DNA of 64,000 nt from Agapanthus africanus (GCA_030015575.1 JASDDO010000026.1:29218079-29282078); one strand, 5' to 3'; positions 46,301 through 58,169 are shown, counted from the first letter of the stretch. Notes: generated from the sequence alone by a model not told the origin. Made by a program: numbers and translations.

Positions 46301-46838
46301 ACTTCAACAAACAAGCTATCATGCTTATACTTTTCAATTTACACCTCACTTATTTATTTTCACAAAATAAATGATGTCATAATTATGTCATTATGAGGTG
46401 ACATCTTCTAGAAGGTATTTTGTAACAATTACAAAAATACCCCTCCTCCGTATACCGTATACCGTATACTGTATACCCGTATCCGAATTCCGAAAAATAC
46501 GAATACCATTAATCCAATAATATAATACCGGTATCCGTCCAGTATTATCCTTCCGATTATTATTCCTGTAACAATTACCGATCATAATCGAAAACCTGAG
46601 GAAATGGAAAGTTGGGCTGAGGGTTTTTAATATTTTGGGTTAGGAATTTTTTTGACAAAATTTAGTTTTAGTTTTATTTAGCTTTGATTTTGAATCTTGG
46701 GTTTTAACTTTTTAGGTTTTGGGAAAAATATAAATATCTTGCTTAACCAACCAATTCAAAATATGAGGGAAAAGAGAAAAGAACTACTGGAATTCAGAGA
46801 ATCGGAAACTTTTATTAGAATGAAAACGGGGATTTACA
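43377..46838 (-). repeat. D 5' LTR
   Basis: 3,462 bp, near-identical to 36253-39713. It includes the three ~60-bp repeats (44060-44250), a minus-strand TATA box (46161-46167, TATAAAT) and the CCGTATA run near 46448. Confidence 0.9.
46161..46167 (-). promoter_or_regulatory. TATA box of the D 5' LTR
   Basis: Minus strand CTTCTTATAAATACCTTC about 670 bp into the LTR; the only well-formed TATA box in that LTR by eye. Confidence 0.55.
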
Positions 46839-47640
46839 CTAACCTTGTTCGCTAAGCCACCTTTGTTCGACATCGACAGAGGCAAATGATGATTCGCTCA
46901 TGGCAATATCCCAGTTGTAGCGATGCTGATGCCTAAACCGGTATCAAATCCCAAGCCCTTTCATGGCAAATGATGATTCGCTCCTGGCAATATTCCAGCT
47001 GTAGCGATACTGATGCTGAGATTGGCGTCAGATTCCAAGCTCCACACTCGTGATAAAAAAATCAGCGAGCCATACGTGCATACGAAATAGCCGAAATGAT
47101 GGGGCAACTTGCAATAAAAAGCAGCAAGTAAAAATGTATGCATGCAAAATAGCCGAAATGGTTGGGCAACTCGCAATAAAAAGCAGCGAGTGAAAATAAA
47201 ATAAATAGCCGAAATGATTGGGCAATCTCGACTTTCGCGATATAAAAGCTGAAATGATAGAGCATCGCGGAAAGAAATAAAATGAAACTTTGCCCTACAG
47301 GTGATATCACAGCAATCCCTGTATACAATCTAGGGGCGCAAACACAGAAGGCAACATATCTTCCCTCCCCATGCTCCATCAGAAGATGGAGCCAAGTCTT
47401 GACGGCAACCCATGTAAAGCCCGAAAGACAATCGGAGATCATCTCACCCCAGCGTGGAGTGATCACCACTTCGATGTTCGTCTCTACACAGCAGATGAAA
47501 TGTCACTACAACGTCCCTCCTCCAACAGGATTCGGACACACCACGTCAAGCGAAGCGAAGGCCAAATTCCTAGCTTCAGGGTCTTAACGGTAACTCATAT
47601 AAAACCTGAGAGACCACCAGAGATCATCTCAAACCCGAGG
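46839..47640 (+). other. C 3' region resuming after D
   Basis: Noncoding. It matches 18545-19000 and 19270-19580 of B: a GACATCGACAGAGGCAAATG segment present about twice, ~60-bp ACTCGC...GCGAGT units (47085-47230), and about one unit of the ~145-bp B repeat (about 47470). Confidence 0.65.
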
Positions 47641-49440
47641 AAATCAGTGTCCTTGGCAACCTCCTCGATTCAGGGAAACCAGTGTCCTTGACGAGAGCTT
47701 CTTGACCCACGTCGACCCGCAGAGAAACTAGCGTCTTTGCAGGAATACATCGACTCATTTCAACTCCGAGGAAACCAGTGTCCTCGGCAAAATACTTCGA
47801 CTCAGGGAAACCAGTGTCCTTGACGAGAACTCCTTGATTCGCGTCGGCCCGCAGAGAAACCAGTGTCTTTGCAGGAATACCCCGATTCATTTCAACTCCG
47901 AGGAAACCAGTGTCCTCGGAAAAATACTTTGACTCAGGGAAACTAGCATCCTTGATGAGAGCTTCTTGATTCGCGTCGACCCGCAGAGAAATCAGTGTCT
48001 TTGCAAGAATACCTCGACTCGTCTCAACCCCAGGGAAATCAGTGTCCTTGGCAACCTCCTCGATTCAGAGAAATCAGTGTCCTTGACGAGAGCACCTCGA
48101 TCCGCGTCGACCCGCAGGGAAATCAGTGTCTTTGCAGGAATACCTCGACTCGTCTCAGCCCCAGGGAAATCAGTGTCCTTAGCAACCTCCTTGATTTAGG
48201 GAAATCAGTGTCCTTGACGAGAGCACCTCGATTCGTGTCGACCCGCAGAGAAATCAAGGTCTTTGCAGGAGTACCCCGACTCGTCTTAACTCCAGGGAAA
48301 TCGGTGTCCTTGGCAACCTCCTCAATTCAGGGAAACCAGTGTCCTTAACGAGAGCATCTCGATTCGCGTCGACCCGCAGAGAAATCAGCGTCTTTGCAGG
48401 AATACCTCGACTCGTCTCAACCCCAGGGAAACTAGTGTCCTTGACGAGAGCATCTCGATTCGCGTCGATCCGCAGAGAAATCAGCGTCTTTGCAGGAATA
48501 CCTCGACTCGTCTCAACCCCAGGGAAATCAGTATCCTTGGCAACCTCCTTGACTCAAGGAAACTAGCGTCCTTGATGAAGAGCTTCTTGACTCGCGTCGA
48601 CCCGCAGAGAAACTAGCGTCTTTGCAGGAACACCTCGATTCGTTTCAACCCCAGGGAAATCAGCGTCCTTGGCAACCTCCTCGACTCAAGGAAACTAGCG
48701 TCCTTGATGAGAGCTTCTTGATTCGCGTTGACCCGCAGAGAAACCAGTGTCTTTGCAGGAATACCTCGATTCGTTTCAACTCCGAGGAAACCAGTGTCCT
48801 CGGAAAAATACTTCGACTCAGGAAAACTAGCGTCCTTGATGAGAGCTTCTTGATTCGCATCGGCCCACAGAGAAACCAATGTCTTTGCAGGAATACCTCA
48901 ATTCGTTTCAACTCCGAGGAAACCAGTGTCCTCGGCAAAATACATCGACTCAGGGAAACTAGCGTCCTTGATGAGAGCTTCTTGATTCGCGTCGGCCCGC
49001 AGAGAAACCAGTGTCTTTCCAGGAATACCTCGATTCGTTTCAACCCCAGGGAAACCAGTGTCCCCGGCAAAATACTTCGATTCAGGGAAACTAGTGTCCT
49101 TGATGAGAGCTTCTTGATTCGTGTCGACCCGCAAAGAAACCAGTGTCTTTGCAGGAATACCTCGATTCGTTTCAACTCCGAGGAAACCAGTGTCCTCGGC
49201 AAAATACTTTGACTCAGAGAAACCAGTGTCCTTGATGAGAACATCTTGATTCGCGTCGACCCGCAGAGAAACCAGTGTCTTTGCAGGAATACTCCGATTC
49301 GTTTCAACCTCGAAGAAACCAGTGTCCTCGGTAAAATACTTCGACTCAGGGAAATTAGTGTCCTTGACGAGAGCTGCTCGATTCGTCTCGACTCATGAAG
49401 AAATTAGTGTCTTCGCGAGGACTTCCCGATTCGTCTTGAC
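47640..49440 (+). repeat. 132-bp tandem array, three-part units (C 3' region)
   Basis: Anchor AGAGAAAC or close variants occurs about 13 times from 47721 to 49265, spaced 131-132 bp with one ~96-bp unit. Each unit consists of three related parts of ~35, ~49 and ~47 bp that each begin GAAACCAGTGTC. Because 132 is a multiple of three, long frames stay open on both strands; these are not genes. B has only a remnant near 20400-20460. Confidence 0.85.
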
Positions 49441-49584
49441 TTTCAAGATAAAGCCTTAGGCGGCAAGGATTTAAAAAAAACTTGTTTCCTAAGCACTGGG
49501 ACCCTACAAGTCGGTCTAGAACGGTCTCTTGCATACTATCCACGGGTCTCACTCTCTGAAGTCGAATCTCGACAAGGAGGGAAA

Positions 49585-49765
49585 CAACCGCTTACGAGTC
49601 CTCTCGACTCGTAAGAGGGAAAATTCTCTTATAAGATCCTTTCGACTTATAAGAGAAAACGCACTTAGGAATTCTCACGATTCCTAAGGAGAAAATACAC
49701 CTACGAGATTCTCTCGATCCGTAGGGAGAAAAGTCTTTGTGAAACCCTCACGGCTCATAAAGTTG
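49585..49765 (+). repeat. Array of ~36-bp hairpin units (C, block 2)
   Basis: Five units orthologous to 20636-20815. CTTACGAGTC/GACTCGTAAG and CTCTTATAAG/CTTATAAGAG are perfect here where B has a mismatch or a G-U pair. Confidence 0.75.
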
Positions 49766-50006
49766 AAAAGTTTTAGGCAGCAGATCTGAACCTGCGGCCT
49801 AAGCCATCATTACCTCTTGAAGAAGCTAGGACAAGATGCCCGCGCTAGCATCTGTCATCTATGTTTACTAAGGTAGCATGCTAATAATAAAAGAAAGAAA
49901 AAGGCGGAGAAATGACACAAGACATTACAAAGAATGTATATCTTTTATTCATAAACTTGATTGAGTACAAGATACATTGTGTTAAAGAATAAAAAAAATA
50001 CATTTT

Positions 50007-50012
50007 TATTTA
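50007..50012 (-). terminator. Poly(A) signal for the C antisense gene
   Basis: Minus strand AATAAA in an A/T-rich stretch about 25 bp beyond the stop codon of the last antisense frame (50038). Plant poly(A) signals are loose, so this is supportive only. Confidence 0.4.
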
Positions 50013-50037
50013 CAAGTACAAATGATACAAAAAGTAG

Positions 50038-53000
50038 CTACTGATAAGGAAGTGTCTTTAACAAATCCGCGAGCTGCTCTCGCACTTCCTTCAGCGCCTC
50101 CTCCTGAGTGGTTGTCGCGGCCACTTTCGCTTCCACCTGGGCCCGCTGCTGCAGGTAGGATGAAAGTTGCTCCTTAGCTGCCTGCTGAGCTACCTCCTGA
50201 TTAGGTGCATCCCGCTCGACGACGTCAAGCTGCTGCCTCAGTGTTAACCCTTCGGAGAGGCATCCCAGAAGGCCTTCAAAGATAACCTTCAGCTGTGCAG
50301 CATTTGCCTCCACCCGAGCATGCAGTTGGGCAGATTTGCTCGAAGCCTCGCCGCGCTCCTTACGCCTTGAAGTAACTTCCTGTTCGAGATAGTGGAAGTA
50401 AGAAGCACTTTGCTCGATCCATGCCGCCCGTTGAGTGCTCGCGGTTAAGATCTTAGGGGCAAGACGCATCAACTCCAGCTGATGCAGGCGGGCCTCGATC
50501 TCCCTGCAGTGATTAACCCAAGACTCGACGATGCCTTCATTATGAAAATTTACAAGCGCCGCCAACATCAGGTTAACCTCCGCAGCGAAATCTGCGGCAG
50601 ACGGGGGAGCGTCTGCGTCAAGTTCTTCGACGATCCGCTCAGCATGCCCAAGCTCATCGTGACACCCTTTGGAGATAGACGTCTTAAAAAAGGGCCTGCC
50701 GGCATCATGACGCGAGGCTCAAAGAGGGCCGGAATCGGAACGACAGCTGAAAAGACAAAACACTATCAGATGAAAATTCAAGAAATATAAGAAAGTCATC
50801 AATGATGGAGTTTACTATACCAGCTGCAGCAGGCGGCAAAGCTGCGAGGACCGGTGGCGCAACTGATCCCTTATCTCCTTCTTCAATTTGTAACACTGCT
50901 ATAGGGCAGGGAAGAATCAGAAATAATTCCATTACTGAAAAAGGAAGGGTATTAATTGAAAATCATACTCACCAGCGCCGCTAGAAGAAGCAAGCTCCAA
51001 TGGGAAGGAGAAGTGTGTGTGCAGCACCTGGTAGAGGTGATCAAAAAGCACTCCTACAAGGACGCAATAATATAACGTCAATACATGAATTAAACGGCCG
51101 AGAGATGAAACTGATGGGTCGCGAATCCATACCTTCCAGCATCTGCGATGGTGCGAGAGAAGGCTGAGAGGTGGCTACCGCCAAGGCAGTAGCCGATGGC
51201 GCTCCCTCGAGCAATGGAGCATCAGCACTGGCCGCACTTGCGTTAAAAACAAAGATAAACCTGTCAGGAAGGATTGCAAGATAAAAAAAAAGGGATAGTA
51301 ACCCGAAATTTAACTGATGAGCCGCCAGCCGAGACGGAGGCGTCTCCCTCCTCCATCGACATGAGTCTACCTCCCGTGGCCTCATCAACAGACTCTATGG
51401 GGGCCGTCGTCGTGCTCGCAAGGCTAGGAGATGGCGGAAGACCGTAGGTGGGGAGAGCAATGATCGGAGCATTGCCAGACTCTTGAGAAAGAGCGGCCGG
51501 CTCGTCCTCATGAATCATGCCCGTCTCACCCGCTACTCCCTCGGGCTCAGCAGTCGCGGCCGTCTCGTCCAACGTTGCCATGGGGTCATCGGTCTCAGGC
51601 GCTCCATCCGCTGCTGCCCCAGACCCGGCTGTAATAGCTGTCTCATCCGCCGCTACCTCGGGCTCGGCATCGGCCACCTTCTCAGGTATAGTGGACGTGA
51701 CCGTTTCGTCAGCCACTAGCTCGGGCCCGGCAACCCCGGCAACGTAGCCCACCGTCGGCTCAGGTTCAGCTAGTATCTCCTCCACTGTCCCCTTAGGCTC
51801 AACGGTTTTCGCCTCCCCTTCGGTTGGATTTGGCCCTGTAGGACAAGATATATAAGAATCGATAGGTTTACAGTTCTTACAAAAAAATCTTGAAAGACAC
51901 ACTACCTGAGGTGGAATGATCATTGGTCTCCCGAACTGCACGTGCCGCCTGTCTATGAGTGTAGACAAGGCGACCGGAGACTCTTCTGAAGGGGTAGCAG
52001 CAAGAGGAACGGTGCTTGGGCCCGCTTCCACGGCCAAAGCAGCTCTGCGCTCCTACGCCTCGCGCCTCAACCGCTTCCTCTCCTCCCGAGCCGTCACGAC
52101 GGACCTCTTCGAAGCTTCCTTCATCAAGGTGTCGTCGTCCTCGTTTAGAGTTTCCTCCAGAGCCTTCAAGGCATCTCTCATCGGCTCCTCAAGTCGGGTC
52201 TCTCGCGGTAGCCCCAAAGAGGTCGGAACTTCAGTAGCTGGCTTGGGAAGAGCCCCCGCATCGGCGTGCGTAGTAGATTCCGCGGTCCCTGCAATAAGAC
52301 AAAGAAAAGGTTAGATTGACCGTCACAAAGGAGAATAAAGACTTAATGAATCGAAATGTACTGAGGCCTAAGGATGCTCTGAGTCGTTCCTCCTCTTGAA
52401 AAGTTTTGAGGGAAGCAGCGATAGCTTCTTCAGTGGTGATGCCTTTTTAAAGAGAAGAAGGGAAAAGCATTAGTCAAAGACAGTAATAAAAGTACGATGC
52501 AGTAAAATAAATGCAACTAGTGATTACCCGATTGTGCAAGCTTAGCTAACCACACGTCGCGCCTCGCCAATCGCTCTGAAGCTGCGATGGCGGCTGCCAG
52601 ATCAGTGTCATCTGGCGGCATAACTAATCCTTTGTTGGTCCCGTACTCGCCCAAGCCCTCGGTATAGGGAGCATGAGGTTCCTGACCGAACTCAACGTCA
52701 GCTGAGAGGATCGACTTCTTCTTCCTCTTCTGCACGCGGACCCCAGTCGCACCCAAAATTAACTTGCACTTTGTGAGAACCTTAGGGCGACGGGTCCCGA
52801 TATCCGCGCCCATGCCGGACTCCGGGGAAACCACATTTACTGTCTCCACTGGAGCACGGGACGCTGGTGGCACGTCTACGGTAGCATGAGGTAATCCGCA
52901 CGGAGGGCTCAACACGCGCAGTGGTCCAGCTCCAGCATCTTTCAACGGAGCAACGACCGGGGTCCTTGGCTTCAAGGGAGCCTTGCGGTCGCCGCCGGGA

Positions 53001-54857
53001 GGTGCACCTTTATAGTCAACCAACATGCGCTTCTCCTCACGGATGACTGAACCCATTGCGTGCGCATACCAAGCCACGTACGCATGGAGGACCCGGGGGA
53101 TGCAGCTCGGCTTGCTGATGAAAAAGTGGGAGCCCGTATTCAGCCGCATAAAATGATGCATCGCGCTCCATATCCCCTCCATGTTGTCCGCGGGCTCTTC
53201 CATAAACGCCTCTAGCGGGACCCCTGGTTATAGCTGGATTGTTGGGCGAACCGGTGGGGGTTATACCTCATGAAAAGAGCCGTCTCATTCTGCCTGAACA
53301 CCAGGTAGCCTGGCCGAATGGAGTAGAGGTGAAGAATCTCCCGGGCTTTCAGTACGGAGGCCCCGTCCTTGAAGCTATCTCGCAGTGCCACCACCGCCTT
53401 GGAGGTCTCTGAGCCGATAGTCATGACTTTTTCTGTAAAAGAAATACTCGCTCCAACCGTGGGCGGACGAAGGAGCAACCCCCTAGCCTCCCGCGGAGAT
53501 GGATTCACAATGGAAGCGCCAATCAGCCGCATGAATCGTGGGAGTCTGCACTTCTCAAAAAATGAGGGGCTCTTGTGAATGCCAAATACCCCGAGCACAT
53601 GCATTTCCATCCATGAAGTGAAGTAGTGCATCGGGAAATTGGCAGGCTGCACCCTAAATTCATTAGCGTCTGCCGCTACGCTAAGTCCATTATATAGATG
53701 AGCCAACCCGGCGATTCCTATTGACTACTGCAGGCCAGCTACCATCCGATGCGCTGGGTAGAAAACAGACGGCCGCATGTAGCGCGGGTGCATGGGGAGC
53801 GCGAAGCTGCACAGCCACAATCCCAGGAACCCTAAAAAGAAGGTCTCCTCATCAATGCCCGGTGCGGCGATTTCTGATAAGGGCATGATGGGGGCGTCGG
53901 GGAGATAGAAATCCTTTTGATCGTCTTCCGATAATTGTCGACGATCTAGGCCGAAGCCGAAAGGGTCATCGAGCTTGGCGAACTTTTCACTCCGCTCCGA
54001 TAGAATCTCCGGTCGAAGGAAGCAGGCGGTAAAATCTGCAAAACTGACTCCCCGGACTCCTGATTCCAGATAGAGACCTTCGTATATGTTCAGCACCTTC
54101 ACCAAGCCCGGAAACTGGTGCTGAGTAGCATTCTCCGGCGTCAAATCAAATACCATAGGCTTGGTGGTGAAGACGTACTCGTCAGGAGGAAGCAGCTCCT
54201 CGTAATGCTCCCCCCTCACCGGCAAGCCCGAGATCTCGAAGAACTCTTCCAAGGAGATGGAGACTTCCCTGTCCGTCATAAGGAAGGTGTGGGTGGGGAT
54301 GTTCCATTGTTCGATGAAAGCCTTGACCCACCACGTTGGAGGAGCGGGGTACTCAAACAGCGAGATGTAGATTGCGGAGTACAGACCGATCTTCATCAGA
54401 TGCGTCCTCTTCGCTGATAGGATATATCTGGCCCACTGCAAATATCCGGCCGGTTGTCGCGGGGTCAATCCAATATTGTAAGCCTATCCCCAAGGGCGTG
54501 CTTCACCCTGACATATGCGCTGCCCCAAGATGTCCACGGCCGGCGGCGACTGCATGGGAATGGCAGCGATCGAAGGCTGGAGAAGATCCTCCGAATTCTA
54601 GTTCTTGACCCCCACGGCATACTTCATCGGGGGTTCATCCGCATAGGAGAGCGACGAGATGGGCTCAGACGACGTTGCAGAACCGAAGCTTCGACGACCC
54701 TTGATGATGTCGTTATACCACCTACCCCACAGGTGAAGGTTCTTGTGCTCGGGATCATGAGCCTTAATGAGAGCGAGCACCTCCCGGTCCACCGGCGCCT
54801 CAGGAAATCCTTCCTCCGAGTGAACAAATGGGAAAGACAAATCAACAGTCATGTTGC
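50038..54857 (-). pseudogene. C antisense gene: plant-mobile-domain-like protein with coiled-coil tail
   Basis: Minus strand. The ATG at 54852 lies five bases after a TTTTTACAG acceptor. The first large exon (to about 52528) carries a plant-mobile-domain-like (aminotransferase-like) core with FIEQWNIPTHTFLMTDREVS, GLPVRGEHYEELLPP, FLGLWLCSFALPMHPRYMRP and MHYFTSWMEMHVLGVFG. A basic KCKLILGATGVRVQKRKKKS stretch follows, then a small exon (about 52442-52362) and an acidic Ala/Glu-rich region (about 52288-51264). The final segment (50568-50038) is a strong coiled coil ending QLADLLKTLPYQ. Predicted GT-AG introns include 52527-52443 and 52361-52289, which keep frame. Plant mobile domains occur both in host silencing factors and in transposons. 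The gene has a few breaks. Its role for the element is unknown. Confidence 0.7.
52289..52361 (-). other. Predicted intron in the C antisense gene
   Basis: Minus strand donor CTCA|GTACAT and acceptor TCTTATTGCAG. A second candidate (52527-52443) has donor CGG|GTAATC and a pyrimidine-rich acceptor tract. Another candidate is 51905-51836 (CAG|GTAGTG to CCTACAG). Intron retention in an element that moves through RNA is only possible because the gene is antisense to the genomic transcript. Confidence 0.5.
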
Positions 54858-55504
54858 CTGTAAAAAGAAGGAGGACAAAAGTCAAACGTCAGTGCTATAG
54901 TCTTAATTTCTGACACTTGGAACTTTAAAATTTATACCACACTGCAATACAGTGGATAGGAGACCAAAGGGGTACCCACAAAATCTAGATGACAATGCAT
55001 CAGTCAATAAGATAGCCCCATCATTAGATGGGACCGTCAATTAATGAGGAGATCCCCAAAAGAATACTCTCATTAAATAAGAAATCCCTAGAGACAAGGA
55101 GAAAATCTCCTCTTTCAGAGCAAAGCTCTGTCACAGAGTGACACTTGTCAAACTCTGGTCTCAAGGGAATAAAATCCCTTAAAGAGCCAAACTCTGTAAT
55201 AATGATGGAAATATCCATCAAAAGGAAAATTAATTCTTAAAAAAAATTAATTCTTAAAAAATTAAAAAATTTGGGATCTTAAAGATCCATGAAAACTCTT
55301 AAGAGTTCTTCATTTTTAGATCAAGAGATCTGTGTTTTGCCAAAGAGCAATGCTCTGTTCATGGGTTAAGAAACCCTGAAACAGATTCATGAGAGCAAGG
55401 CTCTGTTGGTGAAGCCCCAAGGGGGTTTTCTTTAGATCAAAAATCTATGAGAGCAAGGCTCTGTCCATTAAAATTAATTTTAATTTAATTATTGAAATTT
55501 TTAC
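54858..55504 (-). other. Predicted 5'-UTR intron of the C antisense gene
   Basis: Donor TTTTTAG|GTAAAAAT, acceptor TTTTTACAG, 647 bp, conserved in position and borders with B (21977-21620). Full of AGAGC-type micro-hairpins such as GAGAGCAAGGCTCTG. Confidence 0.55.
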
Positions 55505-55618
55505 CTAAAAAGTTTTCAGAGTTTAACTCTTGGAGTTTTTGAAAGCAAGAGCAAGGCTCTGAAGTTCTGAAAATAAAGATTCTTGAAGATGGTGAACATC
55601 TGTTGAGGACCAAGGGTC

Positions 55619-55627
55619 CTATTTATA
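55619..55627 (-). promoter_or_regulatory. Antisense TATA box of C
   Basis: Minus strand GCGCCTATAAATAGGACCC. Two CACGTG motifs lie upstream of it on that strand (about 55692 and 55702), just inside the polypurine tract. The predicted start near 55590 gives an ~85-nt first exon ending at 55505. Confidence 0.65.
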
Positions 55628-55708
55628 GGCGCTTGCGCCCCTTCAACTCCTCAGCTGATCTGACGGCTGAGATCTTGCCACCGCTGCACTCACGTGTGCA
55701 CCACGTGA

Positions 55709-55733
55709 GCGCAACGGTGGGGGGAGGGGCATT
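55709..55733 (+). other. Polypurine tract of C
   Basis: A G-rich run (GGTGGGGGGAGGGGCATT) directly before the 3' LTR. Confidence 0.75.
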
Positions 55734-55976
55734 TGTTTTCCCAATCAGAGCAAAGCTCTGTTTGAATTTCAAAAATTCAAAAATTGAAGCAACACTTCAG
55801 ATTCCTTACGATGCGCGCAACGCGCCACGTGTCAAAAGCTGACACGCCAGCGCAGCGCCCAAGGCAGCTCACCCAATCAGAGCAAGGCTCTATTTAAAAT
55901 GAAAATAAAGGAAGCAACGCTTCAGCTGGGTTGCGCTCTGCGCTGCGCGACACGTGGCTGCGCTCTGCGCTGCGCG
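55734..55976 (+). repeat. C 3' LTR, first 243 bp
   Basis: Starts TGTTTTCCCAATCAGAGC. It matches the C 5' LTR at 11008-11023 and 24708-24880, and is cut by element E. Confidence 0.8.
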
Positions 55977-58168
55977 TGTTAGTTATGTATATGCCCTAGA
56001 GGCCATTGTTGTACATATGATGTATATTATGATGGATGCTTGGATATATACAGAGAGGACTTTCTTGCTCGTCATGATAGTATTCTATTTGGTTTCACTT
56101 TATCTTAACATGTTGACTTGTATTGGTTTACTGTCTTACTCTCATATGTTGATAAAGCCCTTAGGATCTGTACTCGACTACTGGGACTATGATGAGATTA
56201 TACTAGTAGGGCCATAGTAGTCGATGAGTATATCATATAACTGTTCCTAGTCGAGAGTATATCGAGACAGGGCATCGATACACCAGAGTAGACTAGCGTA
56301 TACGCATCTTGACCCATATGATGGGCGATGGATGATCCCATACCCATCGGTGTTTGACATCAGAGATGGTGTATGGGTGCTCAGTGGAGACTGGGTACAC
56401 AGGACGGACTCGCCGAGAACTCCCAGATGGTGATATACCACACGTCAGATGGCAGTTCTCCGGTGACACTGGTGCAGGGTAGTCTGTAGACCCGAGATCG
56501 TCATAGAGTCTTGTGTGATTCCCACTGTGCTTTGATTTCCACCTTACCACGTCCAAGAGGGCGTGCAAAACGGTGGCTTTTGGGTACAGTCCCGAATCAC
56601 AGGAGGCAATGAGCTATAGGAGGGGATTCGTCTCTCCCAGCATAGGGAGTTGATGTTGTGCTGTGTTCGATTGGCTATAACTGGAAGTCCCTGGCCAGGG
56701 CTGATATAGAGATTTACTGGTAAGTGTTACCAGTAGTTTCTCGACCTGTTATGAGCCTCACATCGACACGACTTATCTGTTACTTGGGTCTGATGTATAC
56801 CACCCCTAGACTTGATATGCGACATATCAGTCGAACAGACCGGACTGTACAAGAGTGTTACTGATTGGATTCACAGGAGAACGGACAGGCTAGCTTGTTG
56901 ATCTTCTGATCGCTCAATACCTGGGTGGCTGTTACGTTTAGCTAACCGCTTGCAGCTTGTGGGTGTTTGATATGATCATCACCTGCTACCGGCGTATTGA
57001 CGATTCTTTAGAGTCATACACAGAGGTTTCTTGGCTTAGGCAAAACGGAGTAGAGGCATATATGTGATATGTGCAGGACCGAGGATGATGCGATATGAGA
57101 TACCGTTTTATATTCTCGCGATATTTAGATATGAACCGGGACATCGAATCAAGTGTTGATTCGATGAATCGGTACATGATATATTAGTCGGTTATATTCG
57201 ATATAGCCGGATCGTCGGATCAAGTGTTGATTCGATGATTTAATGTATAATGATATATATGATATATTGTATTACATTATCTAATATTGGCTCGCTTTAT
57301 TATTTCATTTTCTCACCGGATTGATACATTGATATATATGCGATATATGTTAATTGTATTATTTTTTTTGTTACAAATATATAATATATATGTGATATAT
57401 ATTATTGTTACATGTAATGATTTATTATGAAACATGTTTAAGGATGATAAAAAGGGATTAGGGTTTGATTAGGGTTAGCTCATTCTTGTTCATTCTAGAA
57501 GGATTCTATTTTGTCTTGGTTAAGATATTATGGTTGATACTTATCCTTAACTTAACCAAACCCTAACTCTAGTTTATTCTCTACAAACTTTTAGCCTCTC
57601 ATCCTTGACCATGGTTCCATAATCAATCATATACATTTATCTACTATTCATCACAAAAGTATTATTCTCTTCATTTTTCTTCATCTTCTTCTCTCTTGAG
57701 TTTGAAAGAGAGCTCACTAGAAATTCCTTTTGTGATGATTTATTGTGAGAAAGTGAAATAAACAGATAGCATAAATACTACTCCATCATCCTCATCTAAT
57801 CTAGCCCATTAGATTAGGGTGTTCATCTCTTTAGAGTGAGAAAGCTTGGGTTATAGCAACTTCGACGTAGATCATCGGAGAATCGGAACACTTCAACCTA
57901 GCATGGATTGTTCGAGTCGTGGAGCCTCTTTTGAGTCCAGGAGATCGTGGATCGCGGCGAAGGGACTTCTACTCGGAGCTTGGGAAGCGAAGGAGCGGAC
58001 TACAAAGGTTGTAATCCCTCACACTTAGCTTTAAAGATGTTATCTTGCATGCTAAACCCTAATAATCTAGCAAAGATCCCGTCTTTGGGTTGTTCGGCAC
58101 ATGGAAAATTTTATTCGGGCATGTTTGATACTTTATGAACCTTCACAAGTGTTCCTAAGAACCCTACA
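55977..58168 (+). repeat. E 5' LTR
   Basis: Begins TGTTAGTTATG and ends CCCTACA immediately before the primer site. It is rich in ATAT/GATATAT tracts in its second half (57200-57420). The partner LTR is outside the window. Confidence 0.75.
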
Positions 58169-58169
58169 G

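Larger units (their letters stand above)
36253..46838 (-). mobile_element. D: chromodomain Ty3/Gypsy element (Tekay/Del type) lacking gag
   Basis: 10.6 kb, flanked by CTAAC (36248-36252 and 46839-46843). LTRs of 3,461 and 3,462 bp start TGTAAATCCCC and end GTGACA on the minus strand. An initiator-tRNA-Met primer site, a short protease remnant, RT, RNase H, integrase and chromodomain, and an AGGGGGG polypurine tract follow in minus-strand order. Gag and most of protease are absent, so it is not autonomous, and pol has several breaks. The LTRs differ by roughly 1% by eye, making it a young insertion. Confidence 0.9.
11008..55976 (+). mobile_element. C: large Tat-like Ty3/Gypsy element, nested host of the others
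   Basis: Visible pieces: 5' LTR 11008-11023 plus 24703-26864, internal 26865-36252 and 46839-55733, 3' LTR 55734-55976. Interrupted by A1, B, D and E. Without insertions the internal part is about 18 kb, at the large end for plant Ty3/Gypsy. It holds gag, protease, RT, RNase H, a second RNase H and integrase in Gypsy order, then a long repeat-rich 3' region and an antisense gene. The second RNase H, size, antisense gene and tandem arrays fit the Tat lineage (Grande, Retand, Ogre). Coding parts are broken in several places, and the 5' internal part is replaced by a second partial copy of the antisense gene. Confidence 0.8.

Noticed and set aside
48622-49307. Long open frames on both strands (196 and 215 residues) within the 132-bp array
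   Set aside because: The unit length is a multiple of three, so any frame open in one unit stays open. Frames exist on both strands with no codon bias or start context. Treated as repeat artefacts.
51483-52314. Plus-strand frames opposite the antisense gene (Ala/Ser-rich)
   Set aside because: Shadows of the Ala/Glu-rich antisense exon; no sense-strand motif.
54336-54900. Plus-strand Arg-rich frames near the start of the antisense gene
   Set aside because: Reverse complement of the first exon of the antisense gene; no domain and no supporting promoter.
55977-58168. A host gene in the Copia LTR (an 87-residue hydrophobic frame at 55954-56217)
   Set aside because: It starts in the C LTR and crosses the insertion border, so it cannot be an ancestral gene.
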